The translations under genes and the position numbers were made by a program. From positions 2,170,001-2,234,000 of the forward strand of contig NZ_PGFD01000001.1 of the NCBI RefSeq assembly GCF_002797535.1: a DNA stretch of 64,000 bases, written 5' to 3'. A model generated the notes under the pieces. That model was given only the letters and a program-made list of their open reading frames with translations. It did not search any database and had not been told where the DNA came from. Shown here piece after piece: positions 26,548-35,237 of the stretch. The DNA comes from Chryseobacterium geocarposphaerae (GTDB taxonomy: Bacteria; Bacteroidota; Bacteroidia; Flavobacteriales; Weeksellaceae). Within the stretch, counting starts at the first letter, position 1; every line of letters begins with the position of its first letter.

Positions 26548-27756
26548 TTATCGTACAGGTGTTCTAAATTCTCCATACCCCATCAAACCGTCATAATTTC
26601 TGCCAAAAGGAGCATAATATAAAAAGCCCTGGTAAAGGTTCTCCGTCTGCCAGAAATTCCCGTTAATTTCTCCCAAATTTAAAACTCCGTTAGCATCTTT
26701 CGTTGCCAGGATATAATTATAGAAACCCTGCTTCAGATATATTTTTGCTACATATTTTTTAGTAGCCTCATCATATTGCATCTGATATTCTTTAGAAGGT
26801 TTAAAACCGTTGAAACCGCCTAAAACATAAAGTTCCTTATCCATAGGATCCGAATCTATTGAAAAATACACCCACGAATAATCTGCTTCTCTCTCCGCGT
26901 TTCTTTCAATTCCTAAATCACTCCTTCTGTAATACCAAGCTCCGTTTACATCTGGCTGATACTGGTAATTCAGAGGATAAGCCCAAACCGGGTGAAGATA
27001 AGTATTGTTCACTCCGTCTTTCACTTCGGTTGCACGAACCATATCTGCAGCCATATTCATGTTCTTATTATCAAAATAATAAAACTCATTATTTCCAGGA
27101 AAGGCAATATTTAATTGTTGAAAAAGCAGTTTATTTCCTAAAGTAGTACTCGGTTTTAAATTTTTAATAACCATATCAGGATTATTATTCTGCATTACAT
27201 TCATGCTCACAGAGTTGACGTTGGAAGTAATATCCCCTCCTTTTGAAATTACCTGTACTTCTACCCTTTGGTTGAGATTCGGATTTTTATCTACAAATCT
27301 TGAAACATCAAGTGCCACATTGGCATTATCTTCCACCACATAGAATCTTCTTTTAAAAAGAGGCTTCTCAGCAGAATCTTTATAAACGATCAATTCAAAA
27401 TTACCAGAAATTTTTGGCTGTATTTTATCGTTGGGAAATATCAGTTTATAGTGGGTATAAGCCTGTAATGTATTAAATGAATACTGGAAGTTATCCAAAA
27501 GTCCATTTAGGCTTCCATTCGCAAATTCAGTAAAGAAAAGATTGTCATCTTCCCAGTTTCTGTCATAATGCTTAATGGTGTACCTGTAAATCTGATTAGT
27601 ATTGGCAAGATCATCAAAACTTAAAACCAGCGTCTCATTCATTTTGATTACCGGTGTCTCATCGTTGGTTTGAGGATTAAAAAGCTGAATACTCTGGATA
27701 TTTTGTCCAAACATCAGTCCGCTCAAAGAAAATAAAAGTAATTGCAAAGTTTTCAT
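26548..27756 (-). CDS. type IX secretion system plug protein (DUF5103)
   Basis: 402 residues with a signal peptide ending around FGQ (residue 18). The pattern is that of the DUF5103 / T9SS plug family: N-terminal immunoglobulin-like beta domain (IQSIQLFNPQTNDETPVIKM), ending in a domain with YVLGGFNGFKPSKEYQMQYD. Structural work on the flavobacterial T9SS showed that such a protein closes the periplasmic side of the SprA channel when it is idle. It fits with the T9SS cargo encoded at 58.2-59.1 kb. It is divergent from the MBL hydrolase gene. Confidence 0.88.
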   Translation of the reverse strand: MKTLQLLLFSLSGLMFGQNIQSIQLFNPQTNDETPVIKMNETLVLSFDDLANTNQIYRYTIKHYDRNWEDDNLFFTEFANGSLNGLLDNFQYSFNTLQAYTHYKLIFPNDKIQPKISGNFELIVYKDSAEKPLFKRRFYVVEDNANVALDVSRFVDKNPNLNQRVEVQVISKGGDITSNVNSVSMNVMQNNNPDMVIKNLKPSTTLGNKLLFQQLNIAFPGNNEFYYFDNKNMNMAADMVRATEVKDGVNNTYLHPVWAYPLNYQYQPDVNGAWYYRRSDLGIERNAEREADYSWVYFSIDSDPMDKELYVLGGFNGFKPSKEYQMQYDEATKKYVAKIYLKQGFYNYILATKDANGVLNLGEINGNFWQTENLYQGFLYYAPFGRNYDGLMGYGEFRTPVR

Positions 27757-27823
27757 TATGACGAAGATAACGAAAAATACCCATTTTCTACATAATATCG
27801 TATTTTTGAAAAAAAATTCAATT

Positions 27824-28462
27824 ATGCTTCACATTCAGAGATTCGTATTCAATTTTGCAAGCGAAAACACGTATATCCTTTATAACGATCATAAAAATGC
27901 ATGGATTATTGATCCGGGAAACATGAATGAGCAGGAAACTTATGCTATCAGGAATTTTATCACTAAAAACAAGTTAAATATCCAGAAGATCCTTTTAACA
28001 CATGCTCACATCGATCATGTTTTAGGATTGCAATGGGCTTTTGACACCTATAAAGTTCCTGTTATTTTACATACAGAAGATCAGGAAGTATTGGATATGC
28101 TTTCATCAAGCGGGGCAAGATTCGGATTTCAGGTCTCTCCCGTTAAAGTTGAAACTACTTATATTAATGAAGGAGATGAACTTGATCTGGATGGGGAAAA
28201 ATTCAAAATTTATCATGTTCCGGGACATTCTCCGGGAAGCTTGGTTTACCATAACGAGGCAAGAAAATTCATGATTTCCGGAGATGTTCTTTTTGAAGGA
28301 AGCATTGGAAGAACAGATTTATACAAAGGAAATTATGAGCAACTAATTAATGGCATCAAAACAAAGCTTTTCATTCTTGATGATGAAACCCAGGTTTTTT
28401 CCGGTCATGGAAATGCTACAACAATAGGATTTGAAAAACAACACAATCCTTTCTTAAAATAA
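27824..28462 (+). CDS. MBL-fold metallo-hydrolase (glyoxalase II-like)
   Basis: 212 residues from the ATG at 27824. The zinc-binding motif HAHIDH is at 60-65; the remaining ligands are in HVPGHSPGSLVYH, SGDVLF and SGHGN near the C-terminus. The layout is that of short glyoxalase II-like hydrolases (YcbL type) without the C-terminal glyoxalase II domain. The substrate is probably a thioester such as a lactoyl-thiol, but this is not provable here. Confidence 0.92.
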   Translation: MLHIQRFVFNFASENTYILYNDHKNAWIIDPGNMNEQETYAIRNFITKNKLNIQKILLTHAHIDHVLGLQWAFDTYKVPVILHTEDQEVLDMLSSSGARFGFQVSPVKVETTYINEGDELDLDGEKFKIYHVPGHSPGSLVYHNEARKFMISGDVLFEGSIGRTDLYKGNYEQLINGIKTKLFILDDETQVFSGHGNATTIGFEKQHNPFLK

Positions 28463-28497
28463 GCGTTGATGATTTGGGAAAGTAAGTATCTATAAGA

Positions 28498-28530
28498 AAA
28501 AAAGCCGTCCTCTAAGACGGCTTTATATTT
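28498..28530. terminator. bidirectional terminator between MBL hydrolase and thioredoxin-like genes
   Basis: AAAGCCGTC (28501-28509) and GACGGCTTT (28516-28524), flanked by A and T runs, between two converging genes. Confidence 0.9.
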
Positions 28531-28548
28531 TCAAAAATTCATTAAGAA

Positions 28549-29103
28549 CTATTTCCATTTAATATTACATCCCATACTTGGTCTCTGAATTTCTTCCTGT
28601 GGCTCACCCAATAAAAGGTTTTCAAAAGCAATGATTAAATCTTCACCTGTTACATCCTTATTGTTTCCAGGTCTTGAATCGTCCATTTGTCCTCTGTAAA
28701 TAAGGTCTAATTTTTCATCAAAGAAAAAGAAATCAGGTGTACAAGCTGCGTCGTAAGCTTTAGCAATAGCCTGGCTTTCATCATATAAATAAGGAAAATC
28801 GAATTTTCTTTCAATCTGGAATTCAATCATTTTTTCCGGAGAATCTGCTGGATATTTTTCTACATCATTAGAGTTAATCGCAATAAACTCAATCCCTCTT
28901 TCATTATAGTCTTCATATAATTCATTCAATTTATCAATTACATGAAGAACAAACGGACAATGGTTGCACATAAAGATCACCAACGTACCTTTTTCTCCTT
29001 TCAGATCATCCAGTGATTGGATTTCGTTACTTTTTGAAGGGTTCGGAAGCTCAAAAAAAGGTGCTTTTGTACCCAAAGCGATCATATTTGAAGGCGTATT
29101 CAT
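28549..29103 (-). CDS. thioredoxin-like (AhpC/TSA family) protein
   Basis: 184 residues from the ATG at 29103; a start 7 codons earlier at 29124 is possible but less typical. It has a thioredoxin fold with LGTKAPFFELPNP at the start and the redox motif CNHCPFVLHV (CxxC followed by Pro). YDAACTPDFFFFDEKLDLIY holds the cis-Pro region. No signal peptide is seen, so it is probably cytoplasmic. Close relatives are annotated as thioredoxin family or redoxin proteins; the partner is unknown. Its terminator is shared with the MBL hydrolase. Confidence 0.9.
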   Translation of the reverse strand: MNTPSNMIALGTKAPFFELPNPSKSNEIQSLDDLKGEKGTLVIFMCNHCPFVLHVIDKLNELYEDYNERGIEFIAINSNDVEKYPADSPEKMIEFQIERKFDFPYLYDESQAIAKAYDAACTPDFFFFDEKLDLIYRGQMDDSRPGNNKDVTGEDLIIAFENLLLGEPQEEIQRPSMGCNIKWK

Positions 29104-29311
29104 AACTTTTTTATTTGACCACAAAGATAAAAATTTCTTTTAGTATACGGCTAAAACATAGATAATTGAATAAGGCTATTAAATTCATTAATTTTAATAA
29201 TAATTTCAAATTAGCAGTATAGAAATATATTCCAGTTCCCATAAAAACAGTATTTTATCAGTTTTCAAAATCTCCTTAAAAGTTTTCAAAGAAGTTAAAT
29301 GCCAAAAATTG

Positions 29312-29344
29312 TTTGGAAGATATACTCAAAAGTTTGTAGTTTTG
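29312..29344 (+). promoter_or_regulatory. tetR promoter
   Basis: A TTTG -33 element (29312-29315) and TAGTTTTG -7 box (29337-29344) are separated by 21 bases, matching the Bacteroidota consensus TTG-N17-23-TAnnTTTG. The perfect palindromic operator follows immediately, so repressor binding would cover the transcription start. Confidence 0.75.
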
Positions 29345-29357
29345 CTAACACTGTTAG
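29345..29357. promoter_or_regulatory. TetR operator at tetR promoter (perfect palindrome)
   Basis: CTAACACTGTTAG is a perfect 13-base palindrome with one central base. It lies between the -7 box and the tetR ATG, the position expected for autorepression. Three close relatives lie downstream of tetR. Confidence 0.75.
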
Positions 29358-29369
29358 TAATAAAAAATC

Positions 29370-29966
29370 ATGGGTCTACATGAACGTCGACAAAGAGAAA
29401 AAGAAAACATACGCACCAGTATTTTGGACGCGGCTTTCTCTTTGGCTAAAACCGAAGGTTGGGCTTCACTTTCCATGAGAAAAATTGCCGATGCCATTGA
29501 ATACAGTGCACCGGTAGTTTATGATTATTTTGAAAACAAAGAAGCTATTTTATACGAGATCTCATTAAATGGTTTCCATTGTTTACACATCGAATTGTTG
29601 AAGGCTCAGAGAGAACACAACACTCCGGAAGATCAGTTGAAAGCTATTGTGGATGCCTATTGGAAATTTGCATTCAGAAATAAAGAATACTATCAATTGA
29701 TGTTTGGATTGGGAATGCAATGTAGCGGAAAAGGAATGATGAAAGAAGAATTTTCTTCATTTCAGGATATGCTTTACGATTGCACGTATGAAATCATTAA
29801 GAAAAAAGGATCAAATCCGGAAAATGCCTGTCACTCATCACATGCTTTGTTTTCAGCGGTGCATGGATTGATTTCCATTATGATGATGAGAAATGATGAT
29901 ATTCCTTCTACGATGAACAAAACGACTTTAGATGAAACAGTTGCTGCTTTCATTAAGTCTTTGTAA
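29370..29966 (+). CDS. TetR/AcrR family transcriptional regulator
   Basis: 198 residues. The N-terminal helix-turn-helix domain spans about residues 15-62 (ILDAAFSLAKTEGWASLSMR, KIADAIEYSAPVVYDYFENK), typical of TetR repressors. The C-terminal part is a ligand-binding helical domain with several Cys and Met (FGLGMQCSGKGMMKEEF). It lies directly upstream of, and in line with, an RND efflux operon. Four copies of one palindromic site flank it, so it very probably represses itself and the pump; the inducing ligand is unknown. Confidence 0.92.
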   Translation: MGLHERRQREKENIRTSILDAAFSLAKTEGWASLSMRKIADAIEYSAPVVYDYFENKEAILYEISLNGFHCLHIELLKAQREHNTPEDQLKAIVDAYWKFAFRNKEYYQLMFGLGMQCSGKGMMKEEFSSFQDMLYDCTYEIIKKKGSNPENACHSSHALFSAVHGLISIMMMRNDDIPSTMNKTTLDETVAAFIKSL

Positions 29967-29985
29967 ATTTTTTTTGAATTAAAAA

Positions 29986-30008
29986 TTAACACCGTTAGGA
30001 AAAGTAAC
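29986..30008. promoter_or_regulatory. TetR operator module 2
   Basis: TTAACACCGTTAG (29986-29998), then 6 bases and TAACA. It is preceded by a run of eight T and TTG. The module begins at the tetR stop codon. Confidence 0.65.
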
Positions 30009-30109
30009 ATACAATATTTTTTTTTTTCACTCATTTATATAACTTAAAAATTTTTTAAAATGAAATACGATTTTATAACCATGCTTATGGCAATTTTTTT
30101 TCCTTACCA

Positions 30110-30133
30110 TTAACACTGTTAGGTAATTTAACA
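30110..30133. promoter_or_regulatory. TetR operator module 3
   Basis: TTAACACTGTTAG (30110-30122), 6 bases, then TAACA, again preceded by a T-run (30094-30101). Confidence 0.65.
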
Positions 30134-30303
30134 GGTGATTTTAGTAAGCTTAACTTCACTTTTTTAATTAAAGCAAAATAACATCCATTTGACACCTCAT
30201 CTTTAATTATACTTAAACAACATTAAAAACCATTTTTCAATTATGGAAACAACGATTTAACCATCGAGTATTAAGAATTCTGTAATTTTTTTTGAACTTA
30301 AAA

Positions 30304-30327
30304 TTAACACCGTTAGTAAAAATAACA
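30304..30327. promoter_or_regulatory. TetR operator module 4, nearest the RND operon
   Basis: TTAACACCGTTAG (30304-30316), 6 bases, then TAACA. It lies 72 bases before the start of the membrane fusion protein gene; with the upstream TTTG at 30291-30294 it may sit between the -33 and -7 elements of the pump promoter. Confidence 0.65.
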
Positions 30328-30387
30328 GAATTCAACTAAAAACATTTATTATTTAATCTAACACTTCATTAAAAACTTAAACTCAAA

Positions 30388-31548
30388 ATGAAAATACCTG
30401 GAAAAATAAGGTTCATCGTACTTATATCAAGTATTATCCTTTTACAAAACTGCACAAAGGCTGCTGAAGGATCAAATGCCGCTCCTCCCGCTCCTGAACT
30501 GCCTGTTTATACAGTCATTACCTCTCCTGCTACTACCTATCAAGAATTTCCTACCGCTCTGGAAGGGAAAAACAATGTGGAAATCAGATCGCAGGTGGAC
30601 GGTTATTTAGATAAAATTTATGTGGAAGAAGGCGCTTATGTAAGAGCCGGACAGCCTTTATTTAAAATAGATTCAAGAGCTTACGGAGAGCAAATGAATA
30701 TGGCTTCTGCCAATCTTCAGGTTGCCAATGCCAACATCCAGAAAGCAAAAGTGGAAGTTGACAGACTGGAACCTCTTGTAGCTGCAAAAGTAGTTTCTGA
30801 TGTACAATTGAGAACTGCAAAAGCCAATTACGCAGCCGCTGTAGCCGTCGCTTCCCAAGCAAGAGCATCAGTTGGAAGCGCTAAAATCAATGTTGGATTT
30901 ACAACGATCACAGCGCCGGTAAGCGGATACATCGGAAGAATTCCTTACAAAAAAGGAAGTCTTATTTCGAGAACAGACCCGAATCCATTGACTTTATTGT
31001 CAGACATCAGCGAAATTTATGCCTATTTCTCTTTAAGTGAATTAGACTTCATCGCTTTCCAAAATAAATATGAAGGAGCAACTTTAGAGCAAAAGCTGAA
31101 AAATATGCCGATGATAGATTTGGTGATTGCAGACAACACCATTTATCCGCAAAAAGGAAAAATGAGCATTGTTGACGGGCAGTTTGACAAAACAACCGGA
31201 GCAATCAGTGTTCGTGCCGTTTTCCCAAATGCCAACGGAACATTGAGAACAGGAAACACAGGACGTGTTCGTATGCCGCAATTAATGTCCAACGCAGTAG
31301 TCATTCCACAGGAATCTACTTTTGAAATTCAGGATAAAACGTACGTTTACGTAGTTGGAAAAGACCAGAAAGTGACCAGCAAACCTGTAACAATCTCTGG
31401 AAAAACCGAAAACTATTACTTCATTTCTGAAGGAATAAAGCCTGGTGAGAAAATCGTATTCACGGGAATCGGAATGTTAAAAGATGGTGTTTCTATCAAG
31501 CCTAAAGCTATTTCTTCTGACAGTTTGTTGAAAGCAAAACCATTGTAA
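30388..31548 (+). CDS. RND efflux periplasmic adaptor (membrane fusion protein)
   Basis: 386 residues. A lipoprotein signal ends at Cys22 (IILLQNC), so the adaptor is anchored by lipid in the inner membrane. The order is AcrA-like: a barrel-sandwich half (VEIRSQVDGYLDKIYVEEGA), an alpha-helical hairpin (about residues 100-165, Ala-rich), the second lipoyl half (TITAPVSGYIGRIPYKKGSL), a beta-barrel and a membrane-proximal domain. It connects the permease to the outer-membrane channel. First gene of the efflux operon. Confidence 0.95.
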   Translation: MKIPGKIRFIVLISSIILLQNCTKAAEGSNAAPPAPELPVYTVITSPATTYQEFPTALEGKNNVEIRSQVDGYLDKIYVEEGAYVRAGQPLFKIDSRAYGEQMNMASANLQVANANIQKAKVEVDRLEPLVAAKVVSDVQLRTAKANYAAAVAVASQARASVGSAKINVGFTTITAPVSGYIGRIPYKKGSLISRTDPNPLTLLSDISEIYAYFSLSELDFIAFQNKYEGATLEQKLKNMPMIDLVIADNTIYPQKGKMSIVDGQFDKTTGAISVRAVFPNANGTLRTGNTGRVRMPQLMSNAVVIPQESTFEIQDKTYVYVVGKDQKVTSKPVTISGKTENYYFISEGIKPGEKIVFTGIGMLKDGVSIKPKAISSDSLLKAKPL

Positions 31549-31550
31549 CA

Positions 31551-31742
31551 GTTTAAACTTTTTAAACCACAAAAGTCACAAAAGTTTTTAAACACATTAG
31601 TCACATGAAGTTTACATCATTGGCTATAATAAGAACACATAAGTCTCAGAAAATCTTTGATTTTCATTTTTGTGAACTTTTAATGATCTTAAAAATCAGA
31701 TATAATCTTTTGTTCCTTTTGTGGTAAGAACATCGTTTAAAC
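31551..31742. repeat. palindromic intergenic repeat, ACCACAAAAG family (copy 1)
   Basis: The gap between adaptor and permease genes is bounded by GTTTAAAC at both ends (31551-31558 and 31735-31742). Inside lie 19-base inverted ends: ACCACAAAAGTCACAAAAG (from 31566) against CTTTTGTTCCTTTTGTGGT (to 31725), with three mismatches. A short relative lies at 55187-55238. Confidence 0.75.
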
Positions 31743-31764
31743 ACCATTAAAAAATAAACTTCTT

Positions 31765-34700
31765 ATGTTAAAACAATTTATAGAAAGACCGGTACTCTCT
31801 ACCGTGATCTCCATAATACTTTTATTATTGGGGGCTTTGTCCCTCTTTAATTTACCCATTGCCCTCTTTCCAGATATTGCTCCTCCGAGCGTTCAGGTGA
31901 CGGCATTTTATCCGGGAGCGAATGCGGAGGTAGTAGCACGTTCTGTGGCAACACCTATTGAAGAAGCCGTAAACGGGGTGGAAAACATGACCTACATGAC
32001 TTCCAACTCAAGTAACGATGGTACAATGACATTAAATGTCTTCTTCAAGCAGGGTTCTGACGCGGATAACGCTGCGGTAAACGTACAAAACCGTGTATCC
32101 AAAGCGATGAGCCAACTTCCACAGGAGGTTGTTCAGGCAGGAGTTTCTACTCAGAAAGTACAAAACAGTATGATCATGTTCATGGGATTAACAAGTAATG
32201 ATCCTAAACAATACGATGAATTGTTTTTACAGAACTACCTGAAAATCAATATCATTCCGCAAATTCAGCGTATTCCAGGGGTTGCTCAGGCGCAGGTTTT
32301 CGGAACGAGAGATTACTCCATGAGACTTTGGCTTAAACCGGACAGATTAGCTGCGAACGGACTTTCTCCACAGGAAGTTTTGAATGCGGTGAAAGATCAC
32401 AACTTAGAAGCTGCACCAGGTCGTTTGGGACAAGGGAGTAAGGAAACTTATGAATATATCTTAAAATATAAAGGTAAATTAAACAAGAACGAAGACTACG
32501 AAAATATTGCCATCAAAGCCAATAGCGACGGTTCTTTCCTAAGACTGAAAGACGTGGCAAGAGTGGAATTCGGATCTTACACCTATACAGCAGCTAACAG
32601 AGTTGACGGGAAACCGGTAGCTGGATTTGCGATCATGCAGACTGCCGGTTCCAACGCCAACGAGATCTTAACAGAAATTGAAAAACAGGTTGACCAGTTC
32701 AAAACAACCCTTCCAAAAGGTGTGGAGCCGATCATCATGTACAACTCTAAAGATTTCTTAGACGCGTCTATTCATCAGGTTGTTGAAACATTGGTGATTG
32801 CATTTATCCTGGTATTTATTGTAGTGTATATTTTCCTTCAGGATTTCAGATCTACATTAATTCCTGCGATTGCCGTTCCAGTTGCGATTATTGGTACCTT
32901 CTTCTTCTTGCAGTTATTTGGTTTCAGTATCAACATGTTGACATTGTTCGCATTGGTACTCGCGATTGGTATTGTGGTGGATGACGCGATCGTTGTGGTA
33001 GAAGCTATTCACTCCAAAATGGAACATACAGGAATGCCTGTAGAACATGCTACCATGAGTTCGATGAGTGAAATTTCCGGAGCGATTATTTCCATTACTT
33101 TGGTGATGTGCGCCGTGTTTATCCCGGTAGGTTTCATGCAAGGTCCTGCAGGAGTTTTCTACAGACAGTTTGCCTTTACATTGGCTATTGCGATTATGAT
33201 TTCTGCGGTTAACGCACTAACGTTAAGTCCGGCTCTTTGTGCATTATTATTAAATGATCCTCAAGGTGAGCACGGTGAACATGGGAAGAAAACCGGTTTC
33301 GGAGCAAAATTTTTCAATGCTTTCAATACGAGCTTTAATAATTTAACTAAAAAATACATTTACAGCCTTAAATTTTTAATTAAAAACAAATGGGTTGCAG
33401 TCGGAGGATTGGTTGTATTGACGGCAGCAAGTGTTTTCTTAATTAAAAAAGCGCCATCAGGATTTATTCCAACAGAAGATCAAGGTTTCATTTTATATGC
33501 AGTGAATACTCCTCCGGGAAGTTCATTAGACAGAACGCACAATGCAACTGAACAAATCGATAAAATTATTGACGGTGAAAAAGCGAAAAATCACCTTTGG
33601 GTTGCAGACGGTCTGAACTTCATCAGTAATGCGAATGCTTCTCCTTATTCTGCAGGTTTCATCAAATTAAAAGATCATGACCAGCGAGGTGAAATCACCG
33701 ATCCGGATCAGATTGCAGCAGGATTAACCGGGAAAGTTTCGCAGGTAAAAGATGCAAGTGCATTCTTCTTCAACTTCCCTACAGTTCAGGGATTTGGTAA
33801 TGTTTCCGGGTTTGAATTTATGCTTCAGGACAGAACGAACGGTTCTCTGGAACAATTAGGAACGAACACTCAGGCTTTCATCGGAGAAATGATGAAACGT
33901 CCGGAAATTGCATTCGCTTTCACAACGTATGCAGCAGGAAATCCACAATTCACAATCGAGGTTGATAATGATAAAGCCAATCAGCTTGGAGTTTCTATCA
34001 CAGAATTGATGCAGACGATGCAGATTTACTATGGAAGTAGCTTCGTTTCGGATTTCAACAGATTCGGGAAATACTACAGAGTAATGGCTCAGGCAGATAT
34101 TCCTTACCGTACCGACGCGAATTCTCTGGAAGGAATTTATGTTAAAAATAAATCTGGCGAAATGGTTCCTGTAAAAACATTGGTAACATTAAAAAGAAGC
34201 TTCGGGCCTGAAACAGTGACAAGAAACAACCTATTCAACGCCGTTACGATCAACGGAACTCCAAAACCTGGTTACAGTACCGGAGATGCCATTAAGGCAG
34301 TAGAAGAAGTTGCACAGAAATCACTTCCGAGAGGTTACGGTTACGAATGGACGGGAATCACCCGTGAAGAGATCAAAACAAGCGGACAGACAGCATTTAT
34401 CTTTATGTTAAGTATTTTGTTTGTGTATTTCTTATTGGCAGCTCAATATGAAAGTTATATCCTTCCGTTTGCCGTTATTTTAACGATTCCTACAGGTATT
34501 TTCGGAGTATTTGCTTTCACAGGATTAGCCGGAATTGATAACAACATTTACGTTCAGGTTGGATTGATCATGTTGGTCGGATTATTGGCGAAAAACGCGA
34601 TTCTTATTGTAGAATTTGCCGTACAAAGAAGAAATGCGGGAAGATCATTACTGGAATCTGCGCTTCAGGCTTCAAGACTACGTTTAAGACCAATCTTAAT

Positions 34701-34947
34701 GACCTCATTTGCCTTCATCATCGGTATGCTTCCATTGGTTTGGACACAGGGAGCTTCCGCAAAAGGTAACCACTCAATCGGAATGAGTACTGTTGGTGGA
34801 ATGTTGACCGGAGTTGTATTCGGAGTATTTATTATTCCTGTAATGTTTGTGATTTTCCAATACTTACACGAAAAAATGCCGAGCAGAAAAAAGAAAAGAC
34901 TTCAGAGACAGAAATTAGAAAATGAACTTTTAACTCCGGCTCATTAA
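31765..34947 (+). CDS. RND efflux permease, HAE1 (AcrB-like) family
   Basis: 1060 residues, the usual length. It is a proton-driven inner-membrane trimer exporting drugs or other amphiphiles. The start MLKQFIERPVLSTVISIILL is canonical. About 12 membrane helices are arranged 1+5 / 1+5 with two large periplasmic loops. The helix-4 proton-relay Asp pair is in AIGIVVDDAIVVVEA, and the second half shows GLLAKNAILIVEFA, with the relay Lys. The substrate range is unknown. It is flanked on both sides by palindromic spacers rather than tight junctions. Confidence 0.96.
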   Translation: MLKQFIERPVLSTVISIILLLLGALSLFNLPIALFPDIAPPSVQVTAFYPGANAEVVARSVATPIEEAVNGVENMTYMTSNSSNDGTMTLNVFFKQGSDADNAAVNVQNRVSKAMSQLPQEVVQAGVSTQKVQNSMIMFMGLTSNDPKQYDELFLQNYLKINIIPQIQRIPGVAQAQVFGTRDYSMRLWLKPDRLAANGLSPQEVLNAVKDHNLEAAPGRLGQGSKETYEYILKYKGKLNKNEDYENIAIKANSDGSFLRLKDVARVEFGSYTYTAANRVDGKPVAGFAIMQTAGSNANEILTEIEKQVDQFKTTLPKGVEPIIMYNSKDFLDASIHQVVETLVIAFILVFIVVYIFLQDFRSTLIPAIAVPVAIIGTFFFLQLFGFSINMLTLFALVLAIGIVVDDAIVVVEAIHSKMEHTGMPVEHATMSSMSEISGAIISITLVMCAVFIPVGFMQGPAGVFYRQFAFTLAIAIMISAVNALTLSPALCALLLNDPQGEHGEHGKKTGFGAKFFNAFNTSFNNLTKKYIYSLKFLIKNKWVAVGGLVVLTAASVFLIKKAPSGFIPTEDQGFILYAVNTPPGSSLDRTHNATEQIDKIIDGEKAKNHLWVADGLNFISNANASPYSAGFIKLKDHDQRGEITDPDQIAAGLTGKVSQVKDASAFFFNFPTVQGFGNVSGFEFMLQDRTNGSLEQLGTNTQAFIGEMMKRPEIAFAFTTYAAGNPQFTIEVDNDKANQLGVSITELMQTMQIYYGSSFVSDFNRFGKYYRVMAQADIPYRTDANSLEGIYVKNKSGEMVPVKTLVTLKRSFGPETVTRNNLFNAVTINGTPKPGYSTGDAIKAVEEVAQKSLPRGYGYEWTGITREEIKTSGQTAFIFMLSILFVYFLLAAQYESYILPFAVILTIPTGIFGVFAFTGLAGIDNNIYVQVGLIMLVGLLAKNAILIVEFAVQRRNAGRSLLESALQASRLRLRPILMTSFAFIIGMLPLVWTQGASAKGNHSIGMSTVGGMLTGVVFGVFIIPVMFVIFQYLHEKMPSRKKKRLQRQKLENELLTPAH

Positions 34948-34953
34948 TATAAT

Positions 34954-35216
34954 GATTGACAAAACTTTGAGAATAATTTAAATATACTTTGAACCATTAA
35001 GATTTTGATTAAGAAGTTTAGAATATTAAGTTCAGCTTCGCTTATTAAAAATCTATTTGATTTTTCTTAATTAAACTTAATTCCTTAAATGTTCTTAATG
35101 GTTCAAATTAAAAAAATAGAGAAGAAACTATTCAAACTAACATTATAAAAAAGCAAAGCATTTTCTCCTACTAAAGATTTCTTTGCTTTAAAAAAACTTC
35201 TCAAAGTTTTGTAATC
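34954..35216. repeat. nested palindromic spacer between RND permease and outer membrane channel genes
   Basis: The outer arms are GATTGACAAAACTTTGAGAA (34954-34973) and TTCTCAAAGTTTTGTAATC (35198-35216), complementary apart from one extra base. Within them lie a CCATTAAGA-family element (34989-35108) and a small stem AAAGCAAAG (35150-35158) with CTTTGCTTT (35181-35189). Confidence 0.75.
34989..35108 (-). repeat. CCATTAAGA-family dispersed repeat, copy 1 (inverted orientation)
   Basis: The ends are TTTGAACCATTAAGA and TCTTAATGGTTCAAA. Read on the minus strand it aligns over most of its length with the elements at 36849-36930 and 37959-38092. All three hold a core of the type AATCAAATAGATTTTT. 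Confidence 0.75.
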
Positions 35217-35237
35217 AATTAAAAGCTTATTTAAATT

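Larger units (their letters stand above)
29967..30387. other. regulatory intergenic region between tetR and RND operon
   Basis: 421 bases with no credible ORF. It contains three related modules at about 29965-30008, 30092-30133 and 30284-30327. Each consists of a T-run, a TTAACACYGTTAG palindrome and a TAACA half-site 6 bases further on. The rest is AT-rich with no recognisable feature. Confidence 0.75.
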
